Assembly (NCBI GenBank): GCA_022824545.1
Contig: JAJDZR010000300.1
Coordinates: 1-36,112, forward strand
Reading direction: 5' to 3'
Length of the DNA stretch: 36,112 nt
Source of the DNA: Chloroflexota bacterium
GTDB taxonomy: Bacteria > Chloroflexota > UBA11872 > UBA12225 > JAJDUF01
How positions within the stretch are numbered: the first letter of the stretch is position 1; each line of letters opens with the position of its first letter. The translations under genes and the position numbers were made by a program. This document shows positions 1 through 7,693 of this stretch, piece by piece. Below the pieces are notes generated by a model that was not told where the DNA came from, ran no database searches, and saw only the letters and a list, made by a program, of their open reading frames with translations.

Positions 1-89
1 GCGATTTGCCGGAGCGAGCAGCCCTGGGCGTGTAGACGGGCCAATTCACACCGGTCTTCAATACCAAGCTGCGTGTATGCTTGTCCCAT
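1..89 (-). CDS. IS30-family transposase, N-terminal fragment (runs off left edge)
   Basis: The ATG is at 89 and about 29 codons remain in the window. The peptide starts MGQAYTQLGIEDRCELARLH and continues with AQGCSLRQIA. This is the N-terminal helix-turn-helix typical of IS30-family transposases, whose common pattern is Y-x-Q-L-x-x-x-x-R-x-x-I/L, then a Gly and 'S-x-R-x-I-A'. A purine-rich AAGG lies about 10 bases upstream of the ATG, inside the arm of a perfect hairpin. The catalytic DDE domain is beyond the window, so completeness of the transposase cannot be judged. Confidence 0.75.
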   Translation of the reverse strand, partial: MGQAYTQLGIEDRCELARLHAQGCSLRQI

Positions 90-90
90 G

Positions 91-113
91 GCAACACCTT
101 ACTCTGGTGTTGC
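91..113 (-). promoter_or_regulatory. Hairpin in the transposase leader covering its ribosome-binding site
   Basis: GCAACACC (91-98) and GGTGTTGC (106-113) form a perfect 8-bp stem around a 7-nt loop. On the transposase strand the AAGGTG that could serve as Shine-Dalgarno lies in the loop-proximal part of the stem next to the start codon. Transcripts entering the element from outside would fold and hide it. Such leader hairpins that limit transposase expression are known for other insertion sequences. Its role here is inferred. Confidence 0.5.
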
Positions 114-133
114 ACTTCGTTTGTGAGTCTAGG

Positions 134-223
134 GAATCCAAGCTCCCTCGTGAGGAGTTCGACGCCCTCGCCGCGCAGATTCGGCACGCATATGTCTCGC
201 GCTGGGGCGACGCTACTGCTTGA
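134..223 (+). pseudogene. C-terminal remnant of an unknown gene, cut by the IS element
   Basis: Directly outside the IS end there is an open stretch of 29 codons ending in TGA at 221-223. It contains LPREEFDALAAQIRHAYVSR followed by a short polar end. The composition, with alternating charged and hydrophobic residues and amphipathic helix spacing, looks like real protein sequence. There is no start codon, and no upstream part remains on this side of the element. I do not recognise the family. It may simply be chance coding. Confidence 0.3.
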
Positions 224-244
224 CCGGCTATGCTGAAGGGGACG

Positions 245-1189
245 ATGTATGCCAATGGACTGATGGGCGCAGCGGCCGTGATCTTCGATGCTGCTGGCCG
301 CGTATTGCTGGTGAAGCAGACTTATGGAGACTGCAACTGGGCATTGCCCGGCGGGTATACGGAACCGCATGAGAGCGTCGTGGAGACGGCAGTACGCGAA
401 GTACGAGAAGAGACCGGCCTACAGGTGGTCGCAGATCGGTTGAACGGTATCTACTATGGCCGGCAACGTGACTTCCATCACTTTGTGTTTCTGTGCCGCA
501 CAGTGGGAGCGACGGCAAAGCCACGTCCCTCCTCGTCCGAGGTCGCAGCCTGCACGTACTGGCCGACTGAGGCACTGCCGCACCCGATGAGCGATCTCAC
601 CAGGCGATTTATCCGAGATGCCGTAGCGCGAGACGCCGTAGCAGTAGCAGGCACACCGGCACTCCCCGTGATCGTTACCTCTCGTACCTGGCCGAAGCGA
701 GTCGAGACTTCCCGCCGCCGCCTTGTCGCCCTAGCAGTAGTGTTCGATGCCGATGGTCGGGTACTGCTCGTCAGGCAGACATATAGCGGATGTTATTGGG
801 CCTATCCGGGTGGCTTTGTGGAGCGGCAGGAGTCGATCACCGCCGCGGCGGTGCGGGAGACCTGGGAGGAAACCGGCCTGCATGTGATTGCCGAGCGCCT
901 GTGCGGGATGTACTACTCAGTAGAGCTTAACTCGCATATCTTCGTCTTGATCTGTCGCCCAAGAGACGGCGATGGCTCGCCGACGCCCTGCTCGCCGGAG
1001 GTGTCGGCCTGCGGATACTGGTCCCCGGATGCCTTACCGGAACCGATGCACGACGCCGGCATCCGCTTCCTGCGCGATGCCGTATCCGGCCGTCCATGTA
1101 CGTTGCCGGTGATGATCCGGCCCAGTCGCTGGTTGGAAGCGGAGACACCCCAGGACTGTACACCTGGTTGGCAGGCCGACAATGGATAA
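245..1189 (+). CDS. Double NUDIX-domain hydrolase
   Basis: This is a tandem fusion of two NUDIX domains that probably hydrolyse a nucleoside diphosphate linked to another group; the substrate cannot be read from sequence. Each half has an intact NUDIX box (G-x5-E-x7-REUxEExGU). The first contains GYTEPHESVVETAVREV then REETGL, around residue 40-60. The second contains GFVERQESITAAAVRE then TWEETGL, around residue 195-220. The halves are about 150 residues each and align along their length, including a shared 'RVLLVKQTY/RVLLVRQTY' strand, so the gene arose by internal duplication. I chose ATG 245 because AAGGGG lies just upstream; ATG 230 in frame has no ribosome site. The last 8 bases overlap the start of the GTPase gene, which implies translational coupling. 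The second box has Thr at the usually aliphatic 'U' position. Confidence 0.85.
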   Translation: MYANGLMGAAAVIFDAAGRVLLVKQTYGDCNWALPGGYTEPHESVVETAVREVREETGLQVVADRLNGIYYGRQRDFHHFVFLCRTVGATAKPRPSSSEVAACTYWPTEALPHPMSDLTRRFIRDAVARDAVAVAGTPALPVIVTSRTWPKRVETSRRRLVALAVVFDADGRVLLVRQTYSGCYWAYPGGFVERQESITAAAVRETWEETGLHVIAERLCGMYYSVELNSHIFVLICRPRDGDGSPTPCSPEVSACGYWSPDALPEPMHDAGIRFLRDAVSGRPCTLPVMIRPSRWLEAETPQDCTPGWQADNG

Positions 1190-2159
1190 CCTTGTCCAGC
1201 GTGTGCTTGCGGGCGACCGCTCGACTCTGGCGCGGGTGATGACGCTGCTGGAGCGCGATGACCCCGCCGGCATCGCCGTCTGGCAGACACTCTATCCGCG
1301 TACCGGCCGCACGCAACGTATCGGCCTGACCGGGCCGCCCGGCGTGGGCAAGAGTACCCTGGTTGCCCAGCTTGCCCGGCACTATCGCCAGCAGGATCAG
1401 ACGGCCGGGATCGTCGCCGTGGACCCGACCAGCCCGCTCACCGGCGGGGCGCTGCTCGGTGACCGCGTGCGGATGGGCCAGTTGGCCACGGACTCCGGCG
1501 TATTCGTTCGGAGCATGGCCAGTCGTGGCCAGCCCGGCGGATTGGCTGCCCAGACGGCGGCGGTTGCCGACGTGCTCGATGCGGCCGGTATGGACCGCGT
1601 GCTGATCGAGACGGTCGGGGTTGGCCAGGAGGCGCTGACGGTCGTGGGGGCGGTGCATACGACCGTGCTGGTCGGGGCGCCGGGCCAAGGCGACGAGGTG
1701 CAGGCGCTAAAGGCAGGGCTGTTGGAGTTGGCCGATGTCCTCGTCGTCAATCAAGCGGACCGCGACGGTGCTCCCGCGCTCGCGGCCGCCTGGCGCTGGA
1801 TGGTCGAGGGTGGCAGCCGCCACGCACCCGAGACCGGCTGGCAGCCGCCCGTTATCGAGACCGTGGCGACGACGGGGCAAGGGGTACCGGCGCTCGCAGC
1901 GGCTCTCGACCGACACCGCGCCTGGCTCGCGGACGGTGGCGGCTGGGAGCGACGCGCCGAGCGCATCGCCGGTGAGCGGGTCCTGCGTGCCCTCGCCCAC
2001 CATCTCCTGGAGACCGCGCGGCGGCGGGCTGCCGACAGCGGCGTCTGGGACCAACTCGTCGCCGACGTAGCCGCGCGTCGCCTCGATCCGGCCACCGCCG
2101 CCGCGCGGCTCGCCGCTGCGGCTTCCGCTGAAGAGCGGCCGCGCGCGCCGGCAGGCTAG
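1182..2159 (+). CDS. meaB: MeaB/ArgK-family GTPase (methylmalonyl-CoA mutase chaperone type)
   Basis: This is a G3E-class P-loop GTPase of the family that loads and protects adenosylcobalamin in acyl-CoA mutases. It has 325 residues, the usual length. The Walker A motif is GPPGVGKS at residues 51-58. The switch region is VDPTSPLTGGALLGDRVRM at about 80-98, with ETVGVGQE at 143-150. The base-recognition motif reads N190-Q-A-D193, where most members have NKAD, so nucleotide specificity or affinity may differ. A variable, partly Ala/Arg-rich helical C-terminus follows. The start overlaps the upstream NUDIX gene by 8 bases. No mutase gene is in the window, so its client must be encoded elsewhere; alternatively it serves another cobalamin enzyme. 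Confidence 0.85.
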   Translation: MDNLVQRVLAGDRSTLARVMTLLERDDPAGIAVWQTLYPRTGRTQRIGLTGPPGVGKSTLVAQLARHYRQQDQTAGIVAVDPTSPLTGGALLGDRVRMGQLATDSGVFVRSMASRGQPGGLAAQTAAVADVLDAAGMDRVLIETVGVGQEALTVVGAVHTTVLVGAPGQGDEVQALKAGLLELADVLVVNQADRDGAPALAAAWRWMVEGGSRHAPETGWQPPVIETVATTGQGVPALAAALDRHRAWLADGGGWERRAERIAGERVLRALAHHLLETARRRAADSGVWDQLVADVAARRLDPATAAARLAAAASAEERPRAPAG

Positions 2160-2201
2160 CGATTTGGACATACCGCCTAGCTGGCGTCCGGTGCAGCCGG
2201 C

Positions 2202-2594
2202 TCAGACGATGGTCTCGCTGTCGAGCAGCGCCTCGGCCTTGGCACGGTCGTCCGCGGTCAGGACGACCGTTGCGTAGTCGCCATGACGATTCAAGAGATG
2301 GAGGCTTTGGATGTTCACGGCTGCATCTCTGAACCGCGCCGCGACTTTGGCTAGGGCGCCCGGTTCGTCACGCAGCTTGATAATCAGGGCGTCGTCGGTG
2401 ACGGCCCGGTAGCCGGCGTTCATCAGCGCGTGCAGCGCGCGGTCGCACTCTTCGGTGGTGAGGATGACGAGGCCGCTATCCCCCCGGCCCTCGGTGTTGA
2501 TCGAGTCCAGGTTGATGTTTTCTTTGGCCAATACCTCGGTGATGTTGGCCAGGACTCCGACCTCGTTCTGCACCGTGACGATGATTCTCTGCAT
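2202..2594 (-). CDS. Tandem ACT-domain protein
   Basis: The protein has 130 residues composed almost wholly of two ACT domains: about 1-65, beginning MQRIIVTVQNEVGVLANITE, and about 68-130, containing DEPGALAKVAARF. ACT domains bind amino acids and regulate metabolic enzymes. The 'GVLANI' and 'GALAKV' turns are the usual ligand-contact segments. The start has a clear AGGAG 9 bases upstream. It lies 30 bases after the histidine decarboxylase gene on the same strand, so the two are probably co-transcribed. A role as an amino-acid sensor for the decarboxylase pathway is inference. It ends tail-to-tail with meaB across a 42-bp gap. Confidence 0.8.
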   Translation of the reverse strand: MQRIIVTVQNEVGVLANITEVLAKENINLDSINTEGRGDSGLVILTTEECDRALHALMNAGYRAVTDDALIIKLRDEPGALAKVAARFRDAAVNIQSLHLLNRHGDYATVVLTADDRAKAEALLDSETIV

Positions 2595-2624
2595 GGTAAT
2601 TCTCCTGCGGCTGCTCGCGTGCCG

Positions 2625-3734
2625 TTACTGGACGCAGTCGGCGACGATCTCGTCTACCATTGCCCGCGTTACCTGGGGCATGGTGATGATGTGGGCGATG
2701 TCTTCATAGGGAGCGATCTGCCACTTGCGGACCACCTCTGGTGCGGGTTTGGGGAAAACGACCGTGACCGAATGCTCATTGCGCCAGGCGGGTATACCGC
2801 GCTCGTTGAAGCGCTCCACCGCATACTGTGCCACCGCCAGCATTTCCGTCACGATCTCCCGAAACCCATCCCAGCCGTGCTTCCGCAGCGCGTACCAGAG
2901 CATGAGTGGTGTGAGCGCGTTGCGTGACCCCATCAGGGTGGTGTCCAATACGCCTACGTACTCGATTGACCGGGCGATGCGGGCTACGTAGTCACGCTTG
3001 GTCAAGGCCACGCCGCACGGCATTGGGCAACCGATCAGCTTGTGACCGCTGATCGCCATGCTATCGAACCCGGCATCGAACCCATAAGGTTGCGGATTTT
3101 CCACGAACGGGAGGATCATGCCACTCAACGCCGCGTCGCCGTGAATGTAGTAGCTCGTGACCGCCAAGTCGTTGAGAATCTCCCGCACCTTGCTCACGTC
3201 GTCCACGGCCCCCTTCATCGTGGTGCCGATATTGGCCATGAAGATCACCGGCACGTCCCGGTTTATGCGGATCGTCTCGTATAGGTCGAGGTAGTCTACC
3301 TCCCCGTTGTCCTGGCTCTTGAGCATGATGTTCCGGGCCTTCAGCACGCGCAGGAGCTTGACAACGCTGTAATGGGTGTCCTGGGAGAAGTAGACCACGC
3401 CGTCCGGGAGAAGCTCGCGGCCCATGTACAGTCCGTACATGTTGCCCTCGGTCCCGCCGGAGGTGACGTAGCCCCACGCCTGCTGGCGGTCCAGGTGGAG
3501 CAAGTTGGCGAACTGGGCGATCACCTCGCGCTCTAGCTCGTGGGTGTTGAGGCGAAAATTGCTGTCGTCAAAGGGATCGCCAACGTTGTTCACGCAATAC
3601 TTGAAGAAGAGATATAACTCCGAGTAGTCGAAGTTCAGGTTACAAGGGTAGCCGGCGAAACTCTGCGACAGTAATTCGATCTGGCCCAGCAGCGAATCGA
3701 GGCGTGCTTGCGCCTCCGCATCCATATCGCTCAT
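2625..3734 (-). CDS. hdc: Pyridoxal-phosphate-dependent histidine decarboxylase
   Basis: This is a group II PLP decarboxylase that would convert histidine to histamine plus CO2. The PLP lysine is K232 in SGHKLIGCPMPCG, the same number as the characterised Morganella enzyme. H121 (DTHYSV) should stack on the cofactor ring and D200 (IHGDAA) should bind the pyridine nitrogen. The N-terminus has the GYPCNLNFDYSEL segment typical of bacterial histidine decarboxylases, and TSGGTEGN is the phosphate-side loop. The length of 369 residues fits the family. I chose ATG 3734 because GAGGGA sits 9 bases upstream; the in-frame TTG at 3743 abuts that site. Serine decarboxylases of plants are close relatives, so substrate should be tested. 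No histidine/histamine antiporter is nearby, which argues against a simple acid-resistance role. Confidence 0.85.
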   Translation of the reverse strand: MSDMDAEAQARLDSLLGQIELLSQSFAGYPCNLNFDYSELYLFFKYCVNNVGDPFDDSNFRLNTHELEREVIAQFANLLHLDRQQAWGYVTSGGTEGNMYGLYMGRELLPDGVVYFSQDTHYSVVKLLRVLKARNIMLKSQDNGEVDYLDLYETIRINRDVPVIFMANIGTTMKGAVDDVSKVREILNDLAVTSYYIHGDAALSGMILPFVENPQPYGFDAGFDSMAISGHKLIGCPMPCGVALTKRDYVARIARSIEYVGVLDTTLMGSRNALTPLMLWYALRKHGWDGFREIVTEMLAVAQYAVERFNERGIPAWRNEHSVTVVFPKPAPEVVRKWQIAPYEDIAHIITMPQVTRAMVDEIVADCVQ

Positions 3735-3819
3735 GTCTTGCAATCCCTCAGAAGGGTGCTATGGAACTGTACACCAACGCTCCCACGCATCGCGCAGTGA
3801 TGCCCGCCGCACGCTAGGG

Positions 3820-5049
3820 CTACGCCACTAACGCGCCCCCTTGGTAGACCGCCGTGACAGCGTGGAGTGCCCGCATGTCCTCAATGGGATTGCCCTTGAC
3901 GACCAGCAGATCGGCCAGCTTGCCCGGTTCGATGGTGCCGATGCGGTCGCCCCAGCCGATAGCCTGCGCCGGTACCGCCGTCAGCATCTCGATCACGTCC
4001 AGCGGCGGGAAGTCCCCGTATTCCACCAGGGCTTGGGCCAGATACGACAGATCGTGGAAGTCCTCGAACATGCCGTAGACCGAGTCCGTCGCAAAGCACA
4101 CCTGCACACCCAACTCACGCATCCGGTGGACTAGCGGCCAGCGTTCCTTCATCGTCTCTAGCCGCGCGACGGTCATGGGTCGGGGGCTGCCAGCCACCTC
4201 CTTATCTTGGTGGAACACCTCCCAGGGCGGCCCGGCCGCGATGCTGGCCACTAGGCCCTGCGCGGCCATGCTCTCGACAACCGCCTCGTCGAACGCGAGT
4301 GTCTCGCCGTCCAGGTCCAGCCAGGCGCAATGCTCGATGGTATCTATTCCGGCCTCGACCGCTCGCCGGATTCCTTCCGTACCCAGCGCATGGGTAGCGA
4401 CGTGCCGCCCTAAGCGGTGGGCGTCCTCGACGATGGCGCGTAGCTCTTCGGTCGAATACTGCGCCCGACCGATGACGCTGCCGGGTGTACCGCGCCCGCC
4501 GGTGGCACAGACCTTGATAAAGTCCACGCCCTCCTTCACGAGCCGCCGCACGGCGCGGCGCACCTCGGTCACGCTGTCGGCCTCGTAGCCGAGCCGCCAG
4601 ATGTGCCCGGCGGTGGTCGTGATGGGCGGGCCGCTGGCGAGAATGCGCGGGCCGGCAATGATGCCGTCCTTCACCGCATCCCGTAGCTCTTGGGCGTGGT
4701 GTCCACGTGCCGCGCAGTCGCGGACGGTCGTGACCCCGGCGGCGAGCACGCCCCGCGCCGCCTGCACGCCTTGGAGCAGCGCCCGTTCGTCCGTCACAGG
4801 CACGGCGGGAAGGGGCGTATCCAAGCCGCGCCGCAGGGTCAGATGCACGTGGGCGTCAATCAGGCCGGGGAGCAGTGTCGCGTCCGCGTAGTCCACCTGT
4901 GGGACCGTCGGATCGGCCGGCGGCGGCACCCGCGCGGCCGGGCCAACGGCGGCGATTCGTCCGTCCTCCACCTGCACCGCCGCATCCTCGATGACACCGT
5001 TGTCCACGCCGGTCAGCACGCGAGCGGCGCGGAGATAGAGCGTACTCAT
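3820..5049 (-). CDS. Metal-dependent amidohydrolase, imidazolonepropionase/prolidase-like
   Basis: This is an amidohydrolase-superfamily TIM-barrel enzyme with a binuclear metal site. Visible ligands are H67 and H69 (DAHVHL), K179 (FIKVCATGG, the carbamylated lysine), H220 (ATHAL), H240 (IEHCAW) and D322 (FATDS). The C-terminal segment GTIEPGKLADLLVVKGNP is the hallmark beta-sandwich return of the COG1228 group, which includes imidazolonepropionase-related and Xaa-Pro dipeptidase-related hydrolases. All catalytic residues are present, so it should be active; the substrate is unknown. CAGGAG lies 7-8 bases before the ATG. It is 85 bases upstream of histidine decarboxylase on the same strand. 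An imidazole-ring or cyclic amide substrate would fit that neighbour, but this is inference. Confidence 0.85.
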   Translation of the reverse strand: MSTLYLRAARVLTGVDNGVIEDAAVQVEDGRIAAVGPAARVPPPADPTVPQVDYADATLLPGLIDAHVHLTLRRGLDTPLPAVPVTDERALLQGVQAARGVLAAGVTTVRDCAARGHHAQELRDAVKDGIIAGPRILASGPPITTTAGHIWRLGYEADSVTEVRRAVRRLVKEGVDFIKVCATGGRGTPGSVIGRAQYSTEELRAIVEDAHRLGRHVATHALGTEGIRRAVEAGIDTIEHCAWLDLDGETLAFDEAVVESMAAQGLVASIAAGPPWEVFHQDKEVAGSPRPMTVARLETMKERWPLVHRMRELGVQVCFATDSVYGMFEDFHDLSYLAQALVEYGDFPPLDVIEMLTAVPAQAIGWGDRIGTIEPGKLADLLVVKGNPIEDMRALHAVTAVYQGGALVA

Positions 5050-5084
5050 AGACTACTCCTGACTACATCCTTTCTCCAGCCTCC

Positions 5085-5164
5085 GTCATTGCGGCGCAGG
5101 CCGCAATCCAGCCTGACTGGAGAGTTGCGAATGGCCCTGGATTCCGGCTTTCGCCGGAATGACG
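5085..5164. repeat. Paired palindromic repeats, family A, in inverted orientation
   Basis: Two copies of a short palindrome face each other. The first is GTCATTGCGGC-gcag-GCCGCAATCCAGC at 5085-5112. The second is its reverse-oriented relative CTGGATTCCGGC-ttt-CGCCGGAATGACG at 5137-5164. The outer ends GTCATT and AATGAC are themselves complementary, so the 80-bp unit can also fold as one large structure. The arrangement resembles bacterial REP pairs (BIMEs). It fills the gap between the DegT gene and the amidohydrolase gene. Confidence 0.75.
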
Positions 5165-5228
5165 AACACTTGCGCGCAGCCTGCTGCATCCCTACGTCTA
5201 GCCTCCGACGGACATACCCTTGCAAACG

Positions 5229-6473
5229 CTATACGCGGTTACGGTCGGCGACCTCGCGGACAATCGCGGCGGCTAACACACAGTCCTCCGGCTGGTACTT
5301 CTCGCAGAACGTACTCCACCGGAGCCAGTTGTCCAAGTAGGCACGGGAGTTGGGACAGGTGGCGCTGCTGTACGTATACGTGCGCGAGGCCGGAGGCATT
5401 GCGTAGGGATACACCTGCTGCGCGGCCTTCTCTTGGAGGAACGTGCAGGCGGCCGGCATCAGATAGTACCGCGCCGTGCCGATGCCGGGGATACCGGCCG
5501 CCGCGCACTGCTCGCCGAATTCGTCGGCGGTGCAGCGGAAGGCCGCGGGATCAATACTGAAGCCCACCATCCACGCCGAGTACACGTCCACGTAGTCGGG
5601 GATAGGCAAGGGGGTAATCCCCGGAATGACGGACAAGTGCTCGGTCAGCAGTCGGGCCATGCGGTCAACGTGGGCCACCTGCTCGCGGATGATTTCGAGC
5701 TGCGCGAGCGTGATGGCAGCGGTGCAGGTGGGCATGCGGAGGGCCGTGCCCTCGGCGGTATGCATCCGACCGAAGCCAGGTCTGTTCTCCGCGCCCCGGC
5801 TGTGGCCGAGGAAGCGCGCCCGTTCGGCGAGCGCGTCGTCATTGGTCACAAGGCAGCCGCCCACGTCGGACCCCAGCGTTTTCTCCGAATCGAAGGAGAA
5901 GCCGGCGGCGTGGCCCAAGGTGCCGGCCAAGCGTCCCTTGTACTCACCGAACACCGCCTGGCACACGTCCTCGATGACAACCAGATCGTGCCGGGCGGCC
6001 AGCGTGTTGATCGCGTCCATATCGCAGATAATCCCGGTCATATGCACCGCCAGGATCGCCCGCGTGCGGTCGGTGACGAGCGGTGCGATAGTATCGGCGC
6101 TGATGTTTACCGTGCCCGGCTCGACATCGGCGAATACGGGAATGTAGTGCTCCTTGATGAGGCCCATGATCGTCCCATAGTCCGTCACCGGGCTGACGAT
6201 CACCTCGTCACCGGGAGCGAAGTCCAACGCCATGGCGAGGAGGTAGAGGGCCGGCGTGCAGCCGGGCGTGGCAATGCAGTGCTCAATGCCCATCTCCTCC
6301 GCAAATCGCCGCTCGAACCGGCTGGTCATGTCCGAGCGCAGGCCGCTCTCGACCACCTCTTGGAGGTACTGCATCGCGTTCGGCCCCATTGTGCGCGGGA
6401 AGGTGGTCGGGAGCTTCCCGGTCAGCCCCTCGAACGCCGCCGCGCCGTATTGTGCGCGCTCGATTACGGTCAT
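5229..6473 (-). CDS. DegT/DnrJ/EryC1-family PLP aminotransferase
   Basis: This is a fold-type I PLP enzyme of the sugar-aminotransferase/dehydratase family. K198 in SFDSEKTLGSDVGG is the Schiff-base lysine, D169 in VVIEDVCQAV binds the pyridine nitrogen, and TPGCTPALYLLAMAL at about 69-83 is the phosphate-side loop and helix. It has 414 residues, somewhat long. The C-terminal part (PYAMPPASRTYTYSSATCPN and beyond) diverges from sugar aminotransferases. In the family these enzymes usually act on nucleotide-linked keto-sugars, but there are no sugar-nucleotide genes beside it. GAGGAGGGG precedes the ATG. It lies 35 bases downstream of the deacetylase gene and 180 bases upstream of the amidohydrolase gene. 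A role in the same amino-compound pathway as the decarboxylase is a guess. Confidence 0.8.
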   Translation of the reverse strand: MTVIERAQYGAAAFEGLTGKLPTTFPRTMGPNAMQYLQEVVESGLRSDMTSRFERRFAEEMGIEHCIATPGCTPALYLLAMALDFAPGDEVIVSPVTDYGTIMGLIKEHYIPVFADVEPGTVNISADTIAPLVTDRTRAILAVHMTGIICDMDAINTLAARHDLVVIEDVCQAVFGEYKGRLAGTLGHAAGFSFDSEKTLGSDVGGCLVTNDDALAERARFLGHSRGAENRPGFGRMHTAEGTALRMPTCTAAITLAQLEIIREQVAHVDRMARLLTEHLSVIPGITPLPIPDYVDVYSAWMVGFSIDPAAFRCTADEFGEQCAAAGIPGIGTARYYLMPAACTFLQEKAAQQVYPYAMPPASRTYTYSSATCPNSRAYLDNWLRWSTFCEKYQPEDCVLAAAIVREVADRNRV

Positions 6474-6508
6474 CGGTACCCCTCCTCGCTCATCACTGGG
6501 CGCCCGGC

Positions 6509-7510
6509 TTATTCAGGGACGATCTGGACCTGGCGACTGCTCGCCAGGTCCAGATCGGCGAGCAGCTTGCCGTTCCGGCGGTAGGTCGCGTGCGGACGAC
6601 CATCCACCTCGAGCGCGCGCGTGGCCGGCGGCAGGCTGATGGTCACGGTGCGAGAGTGTACCCCCGGTGGCAGTTCTGCTGCGCTAATCCGATAGCGGTT
6701 CGTGCCCTCGGTCGTGATGCGGGTGTGTCGGCGGGTGTAGCGATAGTCCATTGGTGCTTCCACCGGCGCCAGCCACACGTCGTCGCCACCTTCCGTGACC
6801 ACCGTGGCGATCCGTTCGCGGAGTTGGTCTGCCGAGCAGTCCTTGTTGGGATGGACCGGCACTTCCAGCGGACAGTGCAGGTAGTCAATGATCCAGCCTT
6901 GGTCGCGCTGCGCGTGCCGGATATTGCGGAAGGGATCGAACTCCGAGAAGAACGGCCCGTAGCCTTGGTGGTGGAGGAAGGTGCGGTTCATCCACAGCAG
7001 GTCCTCGTCGTCGGGCCGATTGAGCGCATCGGTAATGCTCATGGCGCCGAGGTAGCCGAACCGCCGGCAGCCGGCCAGCGCACTCTCGTTCATGTTCACG
7101 TTGCTGCCCGGAGCGCAGTAGACCGTGACCGGTTGGCCGGCGGCTTCCTCTAGCACTGCCTTGGCCTTCCCTAGCTCTAGGTCAACGGTGTCGGCGTTGA
7201 CCGCGCCATGAGACCAGGAGTGATTGCCCACGCCCCAGCCCCGCGCCACCATCTCGCGCAGCTCCGCGGCGCTCATCTGTTTCATGCCGTTGTAGCTGGA
7301 GTTCCCTACCCGCCGGACTTCACCGATCTGCCCGACGACGACCTCTAGGTGTCCCGGCACGCCGTACTCGGCCAGGATGGGAATGGTGAAACGGTGCAAG
7401 TCGCTCAGGGCCTCGTCGAAGGTGATGGAGTAGACCCAGCGCTTGTCGCCGCGCCAGGGACAGACGGAGATGCCGTGCTCGGACGATGTTGATGCGTCGG
7501 AACCGGTCAT
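6509..7510 (-). CDS. NodB-like polysaccharide deacetylase (CE4)
   Basis: This is a carbohydrate esterase family 4 domain protein that would remove N-acetyl groups from an amino-sugar or similar substrate. Motif 1 is SITFDEALSD at about residue 30, where most members have TFDDG, so the second Asp (normally a metal ligand) is Glu. Motif 2 is GNHSWSHGAVN at about 117-127, with both metal histidines. C-terminal beta-rich residues follow. No signal peptide is visible, so it may act in the cytoplasm on a small molecule. I chose ATG 7510 because AGGAGG lies 6 bases upstream. A longer frame reaching 7552 starts inside repeat sequence. It is part of the minus-strand run ending in the ACT gene. Confidence 0.75.
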   Translation of the reverse strand: MTGSDASTSSEHGISVCPWRGDKRWVYSITFDEALSDLHRFTIPILAEYGVPGHLEVVVGQIGEVRRVGNSSYNGMKQMSAAELREMVARGWGVGNHSWSHGAVNADTVDLELGKAKAVLEEAAGQPVTVYCAPGSNVNMNESALAGCRRFGYLGAMSITDALNRPDDEDLLWMNRTFLHHQGYGPFFSEFDPFRNIRHAQRDQGWIIDYLHCPLEVPVHPNKDCSADQLRERIATVVTEGGDDVWLAPVEAPMDYRYTRRHTRITTEGTNRYRISAAELPPGVHSRTVTISLPPATRALEVDGRPHATYRRNGKLLADLDLASSRQVQIVPE

Positions 7511-7600
7511 TGATGCCTCCTGCGCTGGCGGAGATGTCCCTGAGGGACTCACCCATCGGCCCCCCTATGGTCCCCCCGCTGCGGCGGAGGGACGGCGTAT

Positions 7601-7633
7601 TCCCTCCCCTGTCGCAACGGGGGAGGGTGAGGG
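7601..7633. repeat. Palindromic repeat, family B
   Basis: TCCCTCCCCTGTCGCAACGG followed by GGGAGGGTGAGGG forms a stem of CCCTCCC with GGGAGGG around a short loop. It belongs to the same family as copies near 13521, 16479, 16571 and 29649. It sits between the cysteine hydrolase gene and the deacetylase gene, so it is probably transcribed. Confidence 0.65.
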
Positions 7634-7660
7634 CGGGGGCCAGCCCCGCACCCCGGGCGG

Positions 7661-7688
7661 CCCGGATGCGGCTTTCGCCGCAATGACG
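7661..7688. repeat. Palindromic repeat, family A
   Basis: CCCGGATGCGGC-ttt-CGCCGCAATGACG is a GC-arm variant of the family A palindrome, with the AATGAC end toward the right. It lies immediately downstream of the cysteine hydrolase stop codon and next to a family B copy. Confidence 0.7.
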
Positions 7689-7693
7689 AGCGC

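Larger units (their letters stand above)
1..130 (-). mobile_element. Terminal fragment of an IS30-family insertion sequence
   Basis: The left edge of the window contains the start of an IS30-type transposase reading leftward out of the window. Its outer end lies to the right, about position 105-130, in the run that begins GGTGTTGCACTTCG. The exact terminal base cannot be fixed without the other end of the element. Just outside is a fragment that reads like the C-terminus of a host protein, which suggests insertion into or next to a gene. The family is assigned from the transposase N-terminus. The position of the inverted-repeat end is my estimate. Confidence 0.7.

Noticed and set aside
5433..6584. 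383-codon plus-strand frame opposite the DegT gene
   Set aside because: It is rich in His, Arg and Gly with no recognisable motif. The opposite strand encodes a clear PLP enzyme with all its key residues.
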